This document shows positions 1 to 6,584 of a DNA stretch of 14,010 nt, one piece after another. The stretch's first letter is position 1, and each line of letters starts with the position of its first letter. Source of the DNA: an uncultured Clostridium sp. (lineage in GTDB: Bacteria; Bacillota; Clostridia; Lachnospirales; Lachnospiraceae). Below the pieces are notes generated by a model. The model saw only the letters and a list, made by a program, of their open reading frames with translations, did not search any database and was not told where the DNA came from. Position numbers and translations under genes: made by a program. The stretch spans positions 1 through 14,010 of the forward strand of contig URFM01000072.1 of the NCBI GenBank assembly GCA_900547035.1, in the 5' to 3' direction.

Positions 1-2
1 AC

Positions 3-845
3 CTGATTTTCGGACTGGCCCTGGCATTAAAGCCCAAAAAGGCACTGGTTGCGGCTCCGTCCTTTGCAGAGTATGAAAAGGCGCTGGAGACGGTAGGCTG
101 CCGGACGGAGCATTTCTTTCTGACGGAGAGCGAAAATTTTGCCCTTCGCCCGGAAAAAGTCCGCAAGGCCCTAAAGGAGCATGACGGAGAGGGAACGGAA
201 AAGCTGGATTTGCTTTTTCTGTGCAGTCCCAACAATCCCACCGGCCAGGGGGTGGGGCGGGAGGACATGGAGCAGATTGCTCGCTGGTGCCGGCAGAGGA
301 ACATATGGCTGGCGGTGGATCAGTGCTTTGAGGAGTTTTTAGAAGAGCCGGAGGCTTATTCCGTGGTTCCCGCTTTGAAGGATTTCCCTAATCTGGTGGT
401 GTTTAAGGCCTTTACCAAAAGCTTTGCCATGGCCGGCCTGAGACTGGGCTATGCCCTTTGCGCAAGCACGGAGCTGGCCGAAGGGCTGCGGAAGGTCCGT
501 CAGCCCTGGAGCGTATCCGCGGTGGCCCAGGCGGCGGGACTGGCGGCTTTAAAGGAGAAGGATTTTTTGCGGCAAACCAGAAGCTTAATTGCAAAGGAAC
601 GTCCCTGGCTTTCGGCGCAGCTTGAAAAGCTGGGGATGAAGGTTTATCCTTCCCAGGTGAACTACCTGCTGTTTCGGGCGCCGGGGAGAAAAAATCTGAA
701 GGAAGAACTTTTAAAACGGGAAATTTTGATTCGCAGCTGCGCCAATTTTACGGGGCTTGGAGAGGATACCTACCGGGTCTGCATCCGGCGCAGGGAGGAA
801 AACAGGCAGCTGATATCAGCGCTGAAGGAAATAGAGGAGCGGTAA
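3..845 (+). CDS. cobD: Threonine-phosphate decarboxylase CobD, C-terminal 280 residues (5' end outside the window)
   Basis: This PLP-dependent class I/II aminotransferase-fold enzyme would decarboxylate L-threonine-O-3-phosphate to (R)-1-amino-2-propanol O-2-phosphate, the linker for the cobalamin nucleotide loop. The frame is open from base 3, so the start lies upstream; roughly 80 residues are missing compared with the usual ~360. Visible motifs in order are SPNNPTG (cofactor phosphate and substrate binding), VDQCFEEF with the Asp that contacts the PLP ring nitrogen, and FTKSFAMAGLRLGY with the Schiff-base lysine at bases 417-419. Further downstream, VRQPWSVSAVAQAAG resembles the CobD sequence QQMPWSVNALA, and an Arg-rich C-terminus (YRVCIRRREEN) would bind substrate carboxylate or phosphate. 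Histidinol-phosphate aminotransferase is the main alternative. The WSV segment and the adjacent cobQ and cbiC genes favour CobD. The conserved Glu after the Asp is Gln here, a minor oddity. Confidence 0.9.
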   Translation: MIFGLALALKPKKALVAAPSFAEYEKALETVGCRTEHFFLTESENFALRPEKVRKALKEHDGEGTEKLDLLFLCSPNNPTGQGVGREDMEQIARWCRQRNIWLAVDQCFEEFLEEPEAYSVVPALKDFPNLVVFKAFTKSFAMAGLRLGYALCASTELAEGLRKVRQPWSVSAVAQAAGLAALKEKDFLRQTRSLIAKERPWLSAQLEKLGMKVYPSQVNYLLFRAPGRKNLKEELLKREILIRSCANFTGLGEDTYRVCIRRREENRQLISALKEIEER

Positions 846-855
846 GGAGGAAAAA

Positions 856-2469
856 ATGGCAAAAGCGATTATGATACAGGGAACGATGTCCAATGTAGGA
901 AAGAGCCTGATTGCTGCCGGGCTGTGCCGGATTTTCGCCCAGGACGGCTGGCGGGTGGCTCCTTTTAAATCCCAGAATATGGCCCTGAATTCCTACATTA
1001 CCCCGGAGGGGCTGGAGATCGGCAGGGCCCAGGCCGTCCAGGCGGAGGCTGCTGGAACTGCGCCCCGGGCGGATATGAATCCCATTTTGCTGAAGCCTAC
1101 CACGGACATGGGAAGTCAGGTGATTGTCAGGGGAAAGCCCATTGGAAATATGAGGGCAAAGGATTACTACTCCTTTAAGCGGCAGCTGATTCCCGTGGTA
1201 AAGGAGTCCTATGACCGGCTGGCAGAGGAATTTGATGTGATTGTTATTGAGGGGGCCGGCAGTCCGGCGGAGATTAATCTCAACCAGGAGGACCTGGTAA
1301 ATATGGGGATGGCCGCGATGGCGGATGCGCCGGTGCTTCTGGTGGGAGATATTGACCGGGGCGGCGTTTTCGCCCAGCTTTACGGCACCGTAAGCCTGCT
1401 GGAGCCGGAGGACCGGAAACGAGTAAAGGGACTGGTGGTCAACAAGTTCCGGGGGGACCGCTCCATTCTGGAGCCGGGCGTCCGGATGCTGGAGGAGCTG
1501 TGCCGTGTCCCTGTAACCGGCGTGGTGCCCTACATGCAGGTGGATCTGGAGGAGGAGGACAGTTTAAGCAGCCGCCTGTCCGGCCGCCAGGAGTCAGAGC
1601 CCTGCGCGGTGGATATCGCTGTTATCCGTTTTCCCAGAATTTCCAACTACACCGATTTCGCGGTCCTGGAGGCTCTGGAAGGGGTAAGGGTGCGGTATGT
1701 ATCCTCCCCAGGTCTTTTAGGAGAGCCGGATTTGGTGATTCTGCCCGGTACAAAAAATACCATCAGCGATCTGCTCTGGATGCGCAGCCAGGGGCTGGAG
1801 GCGGCGGTGCTTAAGCTGGCTTCCCGCCGGATTCCCGTATGGGGAATCTGCGGCGGCTACCAGATGATGGGAGAGGAACTGTGGGACCCCTTAGGAGTGG
1901 AAGGAGAGCCGAGAGAGGAGCCGGTAGCCGGAATGGGACTTCTGCCCCTTGCCACTCACTTTGAGGAGGAGAAGGTCCTGACCAGAGTGGAAGGCGCTTT
2001 GGGAGAGCTGGACGGGATCTTTGCTTCCATGTCCGGAATGGAGGTTTCCGGTTATGAAATCCATATGGGAAGAACGGAGATTTCCGGAGGACGGGGGCCG
2101 GAAGATACGGCGAAGCTGACGGATTACCGGCAGGAGCCGGAAATCTGCCGTCCCCTGGCTTATCTGATGGAAACCCAGGAGGGCTCCAAACGGGCAGGGG
2201 CAAACGGCTGGAACCGGGGAAATGTCTACGGCGGCTATCTTCACGGGATATTTGACAGCCCCCAGGTGGCCCCGAAACTGGCAGGCATTCTGGCTAAGCA
2301 AAAGGGAACGGAACTTAAAGATCCCCAAACGGAGGACTATCAGGCCTACCGGCAGACCCAGTATGACAAGCTGGCAGGTGAGCTGAGGGAGAGCCTGGAT
2401 ATGGAGCAGATTTACGCCATCATGGATTTGGAAAGAAAAGTAAGACAGAATGGAGGCCGGGCGGAATGA
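856..2469 (+). CDS. cobQ: Cobyric acid synthase (glutamine-hydrolysing)
   Basis: This enzyme amidates the b, d, e and g side chains of adenosylcobyrinic acid a,c-diamide using glutamine and ATP, giving adenosylcobyric acid. The N-terminal DTBS/CobB-like ATPase domain starts with the P-loop GTMSNVGKS (residues 9-17), followed by FKSQNMALNS, VIVIEGAGSPAEINL and VLLVGDIDRGGVFA. The C-terminal class I glutamine amidotransferase domain has the nucleophile Cys332 in WGICGGYQMMG and the catalytic His463 in NVYGGYLHGIFDS. Both domains are intact. At 537 residues it is slightly longer than the usual ~490-510; the extra length appears to lie between residues ~400 and 455. The start is fixed by AAGGAGG at 844-850, five bases before the ATG. 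The gene begins 10 bases after cobD and its TGA overlaps the following ATG. The name cbiP is used for the same enzyme in the anaerobic pathway. Confidence 0.96.
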   Translation: MAKAIMIQGTMSNVGKSLIAAGLCRIFAQDGWRVAPFKSQNMALNSYITPEGLEIGRAQAVQAEAAGTAPRADMNPILLKPTTDMGSQVIVRGKPIGNMRAKDYYSFKRQLIPVVKESYDRLAEEFDVIVIEGAGSPAEINLNQEDLVNMGMAAMADAPVLLVGDIDRGGVFAQLYGTVSLLEPEDRKRVKGLVVNKFRGDRSILEPGVRMLEELCRVPVTGVVPYMQVDLEEEDSLSSRLSGRQESEPCAVDIAVIRFPRISNYTDFAVLEALEGVRVRYVSSPGLLGEPDLVILPGTKNTISDLLWMRSQGLEAAVLKLASRRIPVWGICGGYQMMGEELWDPLGVEGEPREEPVAGMGLLPLATHFEEEKVLTRVEGALGELDGIFASMSGMEVSGYEIHMGRTEISGGRGPEDTAKLTDYRQEPEICRPLAYLMETQEGSKRAGANGWNRGNVYGGYLHGIFDSPQVAPKLAGILAKQKGTELKDPQTEDYQAYRQTQYDKLAGELRESLDMEQIYAIMDLERKVRQNGGRAE

Positions 2470-3164
2470 GAGAGGAGCAGCAGATGGAAAAGAAAACAGA
2501 GGCAAAACAGATACATCTGGACCAGGTCCTGCCAGGGCAGATTGAGGCCAAAAGCTTTGAAATCATCGGGCAGGAGCTCCAGGAGATGGGTATCAGGCTG
2601 AAGCCGGAGGAGGAACTGGTAATTAAGCGGGCCATCCACGCCTCGGCGGATTTTGATTACGCCCAAAACCTGGTCTTTTCACCGGAGGCAGTAGGAGCAG
2701 GACTTGAAGCTATCCGGAAGGGCTGCCATATTGTAACCGACACCCGCATGGCCTGGTCCGGCATCAACAAGGGCCGGCTTTCGGCTTTCGGCGGGGAAGC
2801 GGTTACCTTTATGTCCGATGAAGATGTGGCGGAAGCGGCCAGACAGGCAGGTTCCACCAGGGCCGCGGCCAGCATGGAAAAGGCGGCGGCTCTCTACGGG
2901 GCGGGCGGACGCCTGGAGCGGACGCCCTGCATTTTTGCGGTGGGAAACGCTCCTACGGCTCTGATTCGCCTGTACGAGCTGGTGCAGGAGAGCAAGCTGC
3001 GGCCAGCATTGATTATCGCTATGCCGGTGGGCTTTGTTAATGTGGTTCAGTCCAAGGAGCTGATTTTATCTCTGAAGAAAACCCCCTTTATTGTAGCGAG
3101 AGGAAGAAAAGGCGGAAGCAATATAGCTGCCGCCGTCTGCAACGCCCTAATCTATCAGGCCTGA
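2466..3164 (+). CDS. cbiC: Precorrin-8X / cobalt-precorrin-8 methylmutase
   Basis: This enzyme moves the C-11 methyl group of (cobalt-)precorrin-8 to C-12, forming hydrogenobyrinic or cobyrinic acid. It is a single-domain family member of the usual size. Motifs include AIHASADFDYAQNL, which carries the proposed catalytic His58, then ACHIVTD-like CHIVTDTRMAWSGI, IFAVGNAPTAL, AMPVGFVNVVQSKE and the C-terminal ARGRKGGSNIAAAVCNAL. In an anaerobe the natural name is CbiC; CobH is the aerobic equivalent. Two starts are plausible. ATG 2466 overlaps the cobQ stop as ATGA, with GGAGG nine bases upstream. ATG 2484 gives 226 residues and has GAGGAG with a 6-base spacing. The second gives a cleaner start (MEKKTEAKQI) but the first fits translational coupling. 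All functional motifs are unaffected by the choice. Confidence 0.94.
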   Translation: MREEQQMEKKTEAKQIHLDQVLPGQIEAKSFEIIGQELQEMGIRLKPEEELVIKRAIHASADFDYAQNLVFSPEAVGAGLEAIRKGCHIVTDTRMAWSGINKGRLSAFGGEAVTFMSDEDVAEAARQAGSTRAAASMEKAAALYGAGGRLERTPCIFAVGNAPTALIRLYELVQESKLRPALIIAMPVGFVNVVQSKELILSLKKTPFIVARGRKGGSNIAAAVCNALIYQA

Positions 3165-3165
3165 T

Positions 3166-3627
3166 TTAAAGCTTCTTTGGTGGATTGGCCAGCCGGCTGT
3201 TTTGGTATTCTCCTGATAAGGTGACATCCTCTCCAAACCATTCCGGAGGAATAAAGGAGCCGGCTTCTTCCAGAGAGGGAAATTCCACCTCTACCAGCTT
3301 CAGGCCCTGATAGGCGCCGGCAAAGATGTCCAGTTCCGCGGTCAGATGGGGGGAATTTGTCAGAGGGATACGGTAACGGCGCTTCTCGATGTGGATGCCG
3401 TCCGCCTTTTCCAGAAGATGCCGGTAGGCCTCTTCGTTCAGGGGCAGGTTGTACTCTTCCCTGGCCAGCAGTCCCCGGCCTTTGTAGGTCAGATAGTATT
3501 CCTCGTCCTCCCGGCGGATGCGCACTACCGGGTCTGTGCAGAGGTAGGCCTGCTCAATTTGATGGGAAGGAAAATCCTGGTAGTTTTCCGGCAGCTGCCG
3601 GACCAGATACTTGCGTTCGATTTCCAT
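3166..3627 (-). CDS. CYTH-domain protein, probable inorganic triphosphatase
   Basis: This is a 153-residue single CYTH domain. The family adopts a triphosphate tunnel fold and hydrolyses inorganic triphosphate, thiamine triphosphate or, in some members, makes cAMP. The start is set at the methionine of MEIERKYLV because this is the ExExK signature (Glu2, Glu4, Lys6) and AAGGAG lies seven bases upstream on the - strand. An upstream in-frame ATG near 3720 would add 31 unrelated residues ahead of the fold. Other tunnel residues are VVRIRRE (Arg36, Arg38), YYLTYKG (Lys49), IEKRRYRIPL, AELDIFAG (Glu98, Asp100) and KLVEVEFPS (Glu113, Glu115). Short stand-alone bacterial CYTH proteins are mostly polyphosphatases acting on short substrates, so triphosphatase is the best guess. 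The substrate is not proven. It lies tail to tail with cbiC, one base apart, and is divergent from the DJ-1-family gene. Confidence 0.88.
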   Translation of the reverse strand: MEIERKYLVRQLPENYQDFPSHQIEQAYLCTDPVVRIRREDEEYYLTYKGRGLLAREEYNLPLNEEAYRHLLEKADGIHIEKRRYRIPLTNSPHLTAELDIFAGAYQGLKLVEVEFPSLEEAGSFIPPEWFGEDVTLSGEYQNSRLANPPKKL

Positions 3628-3725
3628 GGCTAAACTCCTTTGTTTTGATTTTGCGCTGTAATTGTTTTGAACGGTTGCCGTAATTTTAGCATTTTGCCCA
3701 ACGGCAAGGAAAAAATCCAATTCTT

Positions 3726-3731
3726 ATCATA
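3726..3731 (-). promoter_or_regulatory. Possible -10 element for the CYTH gene
   Basis: TATGAT on the - strand lies about 100 bases upstream of the CYTH start, in the divergent intergenic region. The -35 position falls in a T-rich run without a good match, so this is a weak call based on spacing and the lack of a better candidate. The intervening leader contains a 7-base inverted repeat, TTGCCGT at 3675-3681 and ACGGCAA at 3701-3707, which could be a protein-binding site or a hairpin. Confidence 0.3.
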
Positions 3732-3742
3732 CCATTTATCAC

Positions 3743-3772
3743 TTTTCAAAAAAAGAGGTAAAATGATATAAT
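3743..3772 (+). promoter_or_regulatory. Promoter of the DJ-1-family gene (extended -10)
   Basis: The -10 hexamer is a perfect TATAAT at 3767-3772, preceded by TG at 3764-3765 (TGnTATAAT, extended -10). A partial -35, TTTTCA at 3743-3748, lies 18 bases upstream. The predicted start of transcription near 3780 places the 54-base repeat at the very beginning of the mRNA. This is a standard housekeeping sigma-A-type promoter. The same 10-base string ATGATATAAT recurs in front of tig. Confidence 0.75.
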
Positions 3773-3784
3773 ACAAGACAGCGG

Positions 3785-3838
3785 TTCGGGACGGCGGGAA
3801 AACGAGAGCAAAAACGTGCGCTAAGCATGCTTATGAGC
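3785..3838 (+). repeat. 54-base dispersed repeat, copy 1 (in the DJ-1 gene leader)
   Basis: This segment matches the reverse complement of 10985-11038 without gaps at 46 of 54 positions, by direct reading. Shared blocks are TTC-GGACGGCG, GAAAACGAG-GCAAAAAC, GCG-TAAGC-TGCTTAT and a final AGC. It contains the 12-base perfect palindrome TAAGCATGCTTA (3822-3833). The ends can pair: GTTCGGGA at 3784-3791 with TCCTGAAC at 3841-3848 (one G-T pair), so the copy looks like a roughly 65-base element with its own short terminal inverted repeats. It sits between the promoter and the ribosome binding site and does not appear to code for protein. Confidence 0.85.
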
Positions 3839-3883
3839 CTTCCTGAACGATTACATGTTGTGTGTACAAAGGAGGACAAATAC

Positions 3884-4435
3884 ATGTGTAAGGTTTTGGC
3901 GTTTCTGGCCGATGGTCTGGAGGAAGTGGAATGTCTGGCGGTGGTAGACGTACTGCGCAGAGCGGACATTGATGTGACTCTTGTATCCATGTCAGGGAAT
4001 AAGCAGGTGACCGGTTCTCATGGAATTACCATTGTTGCGGACGCTCTCTATGGGGAAACGAATCCACAAGAAGCGGATCTGCTGTTTTTGCCGGGAGGAA
4101 TGCCGGGAACGGCAAATCTGAAAGCCCATAAGCAGCTGGGAGAGGCCCTGGAAGAGGCGAACCGTCAGGGACGGCGTATTGCCGCGATCTGCGCAGCCCC
4201 CAGTGTTTTGGGAAGCCTTGGACTGCTGAAGGGAAAAACGGCCACCTGCTATCCGGGCTATGAGGAACAGCTGGACGGAGCCTCCTGCAGTCAGGCGGGA
4301 GTGATTACCGATGGAAATATCACCACAGCAAGAGGACTGGGGTATGCTTTGGATTTGGGAATCGAACTGGTACGCCTGTTTTCCGGAAGCGAACATGCCG
4401 CAAAGGTGAAGCGGGCCATTCAGTACGAGCGGTAG
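3884..4435 (+). CDS. DJ-1/PfpI (ThiJ/YajL-like) family protein
   Basis: This 183-residue protein belongs to the DJ-1 superfamily, small flavodoxin-like proteins linked to glyoxalase, deglycase or oxidative-stress roles. It is often misnamed a thiazole monophosphate biosynthesis protein. The conserved acidic residue is Glu16 in DGLEEVE. The reactive cysteine is Cys103 in the nucleophile elbow AAICAAPSVLG. Other hallmarks are VDVLRRAD, LLFLPGGMPGTANL and ITTARGLGYALDLGIELV, in the order and spacing seen in human DJ-1 and E. coli YajL. The start is chosen at 3884 because AAAGGAGG lies eight bases before it and the protein begins MCKVLAFLADG, as expected for the first beta strand. An upstream ATG at 3827 lies inside the repeat and has no ribosome binding site. 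The gene appears to be monocistronic, with its own promoter and a tig promoter right after it. The biochemical role is uncertain. Confidence 0.9.
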   Translation: MCKVLAFLADGLEEVECLAVVDVLRRADIDVTLVSMSGNKQVTGSHGITIVADALYGETNPQEADLLFLPGGMPGTANLKAHKQLGEALEEANRQGRRIAAICAAPSVLGSLGLLKGKTATCYPGYEEQLDGASCSQAGVITDGNITTARGLGYALDLGIELVRLFSGSEHAAKVKRAIQYER

Positions 4436-4475
4436 CGGAAAATATAAAAAAGGTCTAGTATTTTTTTCAGTGCTA

Positions 4476-4484
4476 TGATATAAT
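4476..4484 (+). promoter_or_regulatory. Promoter of tig (extended -10)
   Basis: TGATATAAT combines TGn with a perfect TATAAT at 4479-4484. No convincing -35 is present; the upstream stretch is T-rich (4461-4467), which fits an extended -10 promoter that depends little on the -35 contact. It lies about 70 bases upstream of the tig start and just downstream of the DJ-1-family gene. Confidence 0.7.
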
Positions 4485-4522
4485 GCTACCTTGAAGTGTA
4501 GCGCCCTCATTGGAAACGGGCG
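4485..4522 (+). other. Two consecutive small hairpins in the tig leader
   Basis: GCTAC at 4485-4489 can pair with GTAGC at 4498-4502, and CGCCC at 4502-4506 with GGGCG at 4518-4522. They share base 4502, so the two cannot both form fully. They lie just after the predicted transcription start, where 5' hairpins commonly stabilise mRNA. No T-run follows, so they are not terminators. Confidence 0.4.
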
Positions 4523-4552
4523 AATCACATATATTTAAGGAGGAACCCATCA

Positions 4553-5839
4553 ATGAGTGTACAGGTGGAGAAACAGGAAAAGAACATGGCGAAGCTGACG
4601 GTGGAAGTGCCGGCAGAGCAGTTTGTGGACGCGATTAAGAAGGCTTACAATAAAAATAAGAACCGCTTTAACGTTCCGGGATTCCGCAGAGGCAAGGCCC
4701 CCCAGATGATGATCGAGAAGATGTACGGCGTAGGCGTATTCTATGAGGATGCAGCCGACGAGGCCATCAATGAGACCTATGCGGAAGCGATGAAGGAAAG
4801 CGGGCTGGATATCGTTTCCAGACCGGAGATTACGATCGAGCAGATCGAGAAGGGCAAGGCTTTCATCTACACTGCTACCGTTGCGGTGAAGCCGGAGGTT
4901 ACCCTGGGACAGTATAAGGGCATTGAGGTAGAGAAGGCAGACGCAGAGGTAAAGGAAGAGGACGTTGAAGCAGAACTGAAGCGGGTACAGAACCAGAACG
5001 CCAGACTGATCAGTGTTACTGACCGTCCTGTGGCTAAGGACGATCAGGTTGTAATTGATTTCGACGGCTCCGTAGACGGAAAGGCATTTGACGGCGGAAA
5101 GGCGGAGGATTATCCGCTGACCATCGGCTCTCACGCTTTCATCGACACCTTCGAGGATCAGCTGATTGGAAAGAATATCGGCGAGGAGTGCGAGGTTAAC
5201 GTGACTTTCCCCCAGGAGTATCATGCCAAAGAGCTGGCCGGAAAGCCTGCCGTATTTAAGGTGAAGATCAAGGAGATTAAGGTGAGAGAGCTTCCGGAGC
5301 TGAACGATGAGTTTGCCAGCGAGGTTTCTGACTTTGAGACTCTTGAGGAATACAAGAAGGATGTAGAGGCAAAGATTGCCGAGAGAAAGCAGAAAGCAGC
5401 TGCTACTGAGAACGAGAACCGGGTTGTGGACAAGGTGGTTGAGGGAGCTTCCATGGAGATCCCGGACCGCATGATTGACGGACAGGTGGAGAACATGATT
5501 CAGGATACCGCCCGCCGGATGCAGAGCCAGGGACTTGACCTGCAGCAGTACTTAAAGTACACAGGCATGACGCTGGACCAGATGAAGGAGCAGGCTCGTC
5601 CTCAGGCAATTAAGCGGATTCAGACCAGACTGGTACTGGAGGCGGTTGCCAAGGCGGAGAATATCCAGATTTCCGATGAAAAGCTGGATGAGGAGATTGG
5701 AAAGATGGCTCAGTCCTATCAGATGGAGGCGGACAAGTTAAAGAGCTATATGACCGAACAGGATAAGGACCAGATGAAAGAGGATTTGGCTGTGCAGGAG
5801 GCCGTTGACCTTCTGGTAGCTGAGGCTAAGCTGGTTTAA
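4553..5839 (+). CDS. tig: Trigger factor (ribosome-associated chaperone and peptidyl-prolyl isomerase)
   Basis: Trigger factor docks beside the ribosomal exit tunnel and shields nascent chains. This 428-residue protein has the normal length and all three domains. The N-terminal ribosome-binding domain contains the signature GFRRGKAP (residues 43-50) in the loop that contacts protein L23. The central FKBP-type isomerase domain, around residues 150-250, includes DDQVVIDFDGSVDGKAF and IGSHAFIDTFEDQLIG. The helical C-terminal arms carry ELNDEFASEV, the Q-rich MQSQGLDLQQYL and DLLVAEAKLV. The start is supported by AAGGAGG at 4537-4543, nine bases upstream. It has its own promoter and leads a proteostasis cluster with clpP, clpX and lon, a common arrangement in clostridia. 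A 125-base gap with two hairpins separates it from clpP. Confidence 0.97.
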   Translation: MSVQVEKQEKNMAKLTVEVPAEQFVDAIKKAYNKNKNRFNVPGFRRGKAPQMMIEKMYGVGVFYEDAADEAINETYAEAMKESGLDIVSRPEITIEQIEKGKAFIYTATVAVKPEVTLGQYKGIEVEKADAEVKEEDVEAELKRVQNQNARLISVTDRPVAKDDQVVIDFDGSVDGKAFDGGKAEDYPLTIGSHAFIDTFEDQLIGKNIGEECEVNVTFPQEYHAKELAGKPAVFKVKIKEIKVRELPELNDEFASEVSDFETLEEYKKDVEAKIAERKQKAAATENENRVVDKVVEGASMEIPDRMIDGQVENMIQDTARRMQSQGLDLQQYLKYTGMTLDQMKEQARPQAIKRIQTRLVLEAVAKAENIQISDEKLDEEIGKMAQSYQMEADKLKSYMTEQDKDQMKEDLAVQEAVDLLVAEAKLV

Positions 5840-5860
5840 ACTGCAAGCAGGATGAAAGCG

Positions 5861-5907
5861 CAAGGGGATTCTTTTAAGGCCGGCCCGGTCTGAAAGGGAT
5901 CTCCTTG
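5861..5907 (+). terminator. Hairpin after tig, possible weak terminator or attenuator
   Basis: CAAGGGGAT (5861-5869) pairs with ATCTCCTTG (5899-5907) over nine pairs including one G-U. The stem extends inward through CTTTT and GAAAG, around a GC-rich centre GGCCGGCC. Only a short T-run (GTTTG) follows, so termination would be weak. CTCCT at 5901-5905 in the right arm is also complementary to the clpP ribosome binding site AGGAG at 5951-5955, so an alternative pairing is possible. That last point is inference. Confidence 0.45.
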
Positions 5908-5916
5908 TTTGTGACA

Positions 5917-5943
5917 GCCCCGAAGACGGGGCGTTGATTTTTT
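5917..5943 (+). terminator. GC-rich hairpin with T-run just before clpP
   Basis: GCCCCG (5917-5922), loop AAGA, CGGGGC (5927-5932), then GTTGA and six T residues (5938-5943). This resembles an intrinsic terminator, although the T-run begins five bases after the stem. It ends only eight bases before the clpP ribosome binding site and no promoter is visible downstream of it. It therefore more likely tunes read-through from tig into clpP than separates two independent units. Confidence 0.5.
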
Positions 5944-5964
5944 CGTGACGAGGAGGATCGAAGG

Positions 5965-6546
5965 ATGAGTTTAGTACCCTATGTCATTGAGCAGACCAGC
6001 CGGGGAGAGCGTTCCTATGACATTTATTCCAGGCTGTTAAAAGAACGGATTATTTTCCTGGGAGAGGATGTAAACGATGTGTCCGCCAGTCTGATTGTGG
6101 CTCAGCTTCTGTTTCTGGAGTCTGAGGATCCAGGCAAGGACATCAACCTTTATATCAACAGCCCGGGAGGTTCCGTGACCGCAGGTTTTGCGATTTACGA
6201 TACGATGAATTATATCAAGTGCGATGTTTCCACCATCTGCATCGGCATGGCGGCCAGTATGGGAGCGTTCCTGCTTTCCGGCGGCGCAAAGGGAAAGCGC
6301 TTTGCCCTGCCTAATTCTCAGATTATGATTCACCAGCCCTCCGGCGGTGCCCAGGGGCAGGCTACGGAAATTCAGATTGTGGCGGAGAATATTTTAAAGA
6401 CGAAACGCAAAATCAATGAGATTCTGGCAGCCAATACCGGAAAGCCCATGGAAGTCATCGAGCGGGATACGGAGCGGGACTACTATATGTCCGCCGCTGA
6501 GGCGAAGGATTACGGCCTCATCGACCACATTTTGACCAATCATTAA
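5965..6546 (+). CDS. clpP: ATP-dependent Clp protease proteolytic subunit
   Basis: ClpP is the serine peptidase of the Clp machine. It assembles into a tetradecameric barrel that degrades proteins unfolded by ClpX or other Clp ATPases. The 193-residue protein matches the family length. The catalytic triad is complete: Ser98 in [11 protein letters not shown], His123 in [13 protein letters not shown] and Asp172 in TERDYYMSA. The N-terminal [24 protein letters not shown] segment carries the axial-loop and early-strand consensus, with little or no propeptide. [11 protein letters not shown] forms the oxyanion region. The start is supported by AGGAGG at 5951-5956 with eight bases of spacing. It is followed 38 bases later by clpX, its direct partner, so the two are expected to be made together. 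No CtsR or CIRCE operator was recognised upstream. Confidence 0.98.
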   Translation: MSLVPYVIEQTSRGERSYDIYSRLLKERIIFLGEDVNDVSASLIVAQLLFLESEDPGKDINLYINSPGGSVTAGFAIYDTMNYIKCDVSTICIGMAASMGAFLLSGGAKGKRFALPNSQIMIHQPSGGAQGQATEIQIVAENILKTKRKINEILAANTGKPMEVIERDTERDYYMSAAEAKDYGLIDHILTNH

Positions 6547-6584
6547 GGACAGACTAACCTCTGAATGGAAAGGTAAGGAAGAAT

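Noticed and set aside
1..855. Cobalamin riboswitch for the cob operon
   Set aside because: The operon begins upstream of the window; the visible sequence here is coding, so no leader is available to judge.
1891..2505. 204-codon open frame on the - strand across cobQ and the cbiC start
   Set aside because: It lies antisense to the complete amidotransferase domain of cobQ, shows no recognisable domain and has no ribosome binding site; it follows from the codon bias of the real gene.
3190..3203. CAGCCGGCTG followed by TTTT as a terminator for cbiC
   Set aside because: The palindrome has no loop, so it cannot form a stable hairpin of terminator type, and the T-run is short.
3628..3720. N-terminal extension of the CYTH protein from an ATG near 3720
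   Set aside because: The ExExK motif that opens the fold begins at the methionine encoded at 3625-3627, which has AAGGAG in front; the upstream 31 residues are leader.
3827..3883. Upstream ATG as the start of the DJ-1-family gene
   Set aside because: It lies within the 54-base repeat palindrome, has no ribosome binding site and adds 19 residues before the expected first beta strand. ATG 3884 has AAAGGAGG at good spacing.
4550..5224. 224-codon open frame on the - strand over tig
   Set aside because: Antisense to the trigger factor N-terminal and isomerase domains; no start signal or domain.
5840..5964. CtsR operator in front of clpP
   Set aside because: No tandem AGGTCAAA-like heptads were found; only hairpins are seen.
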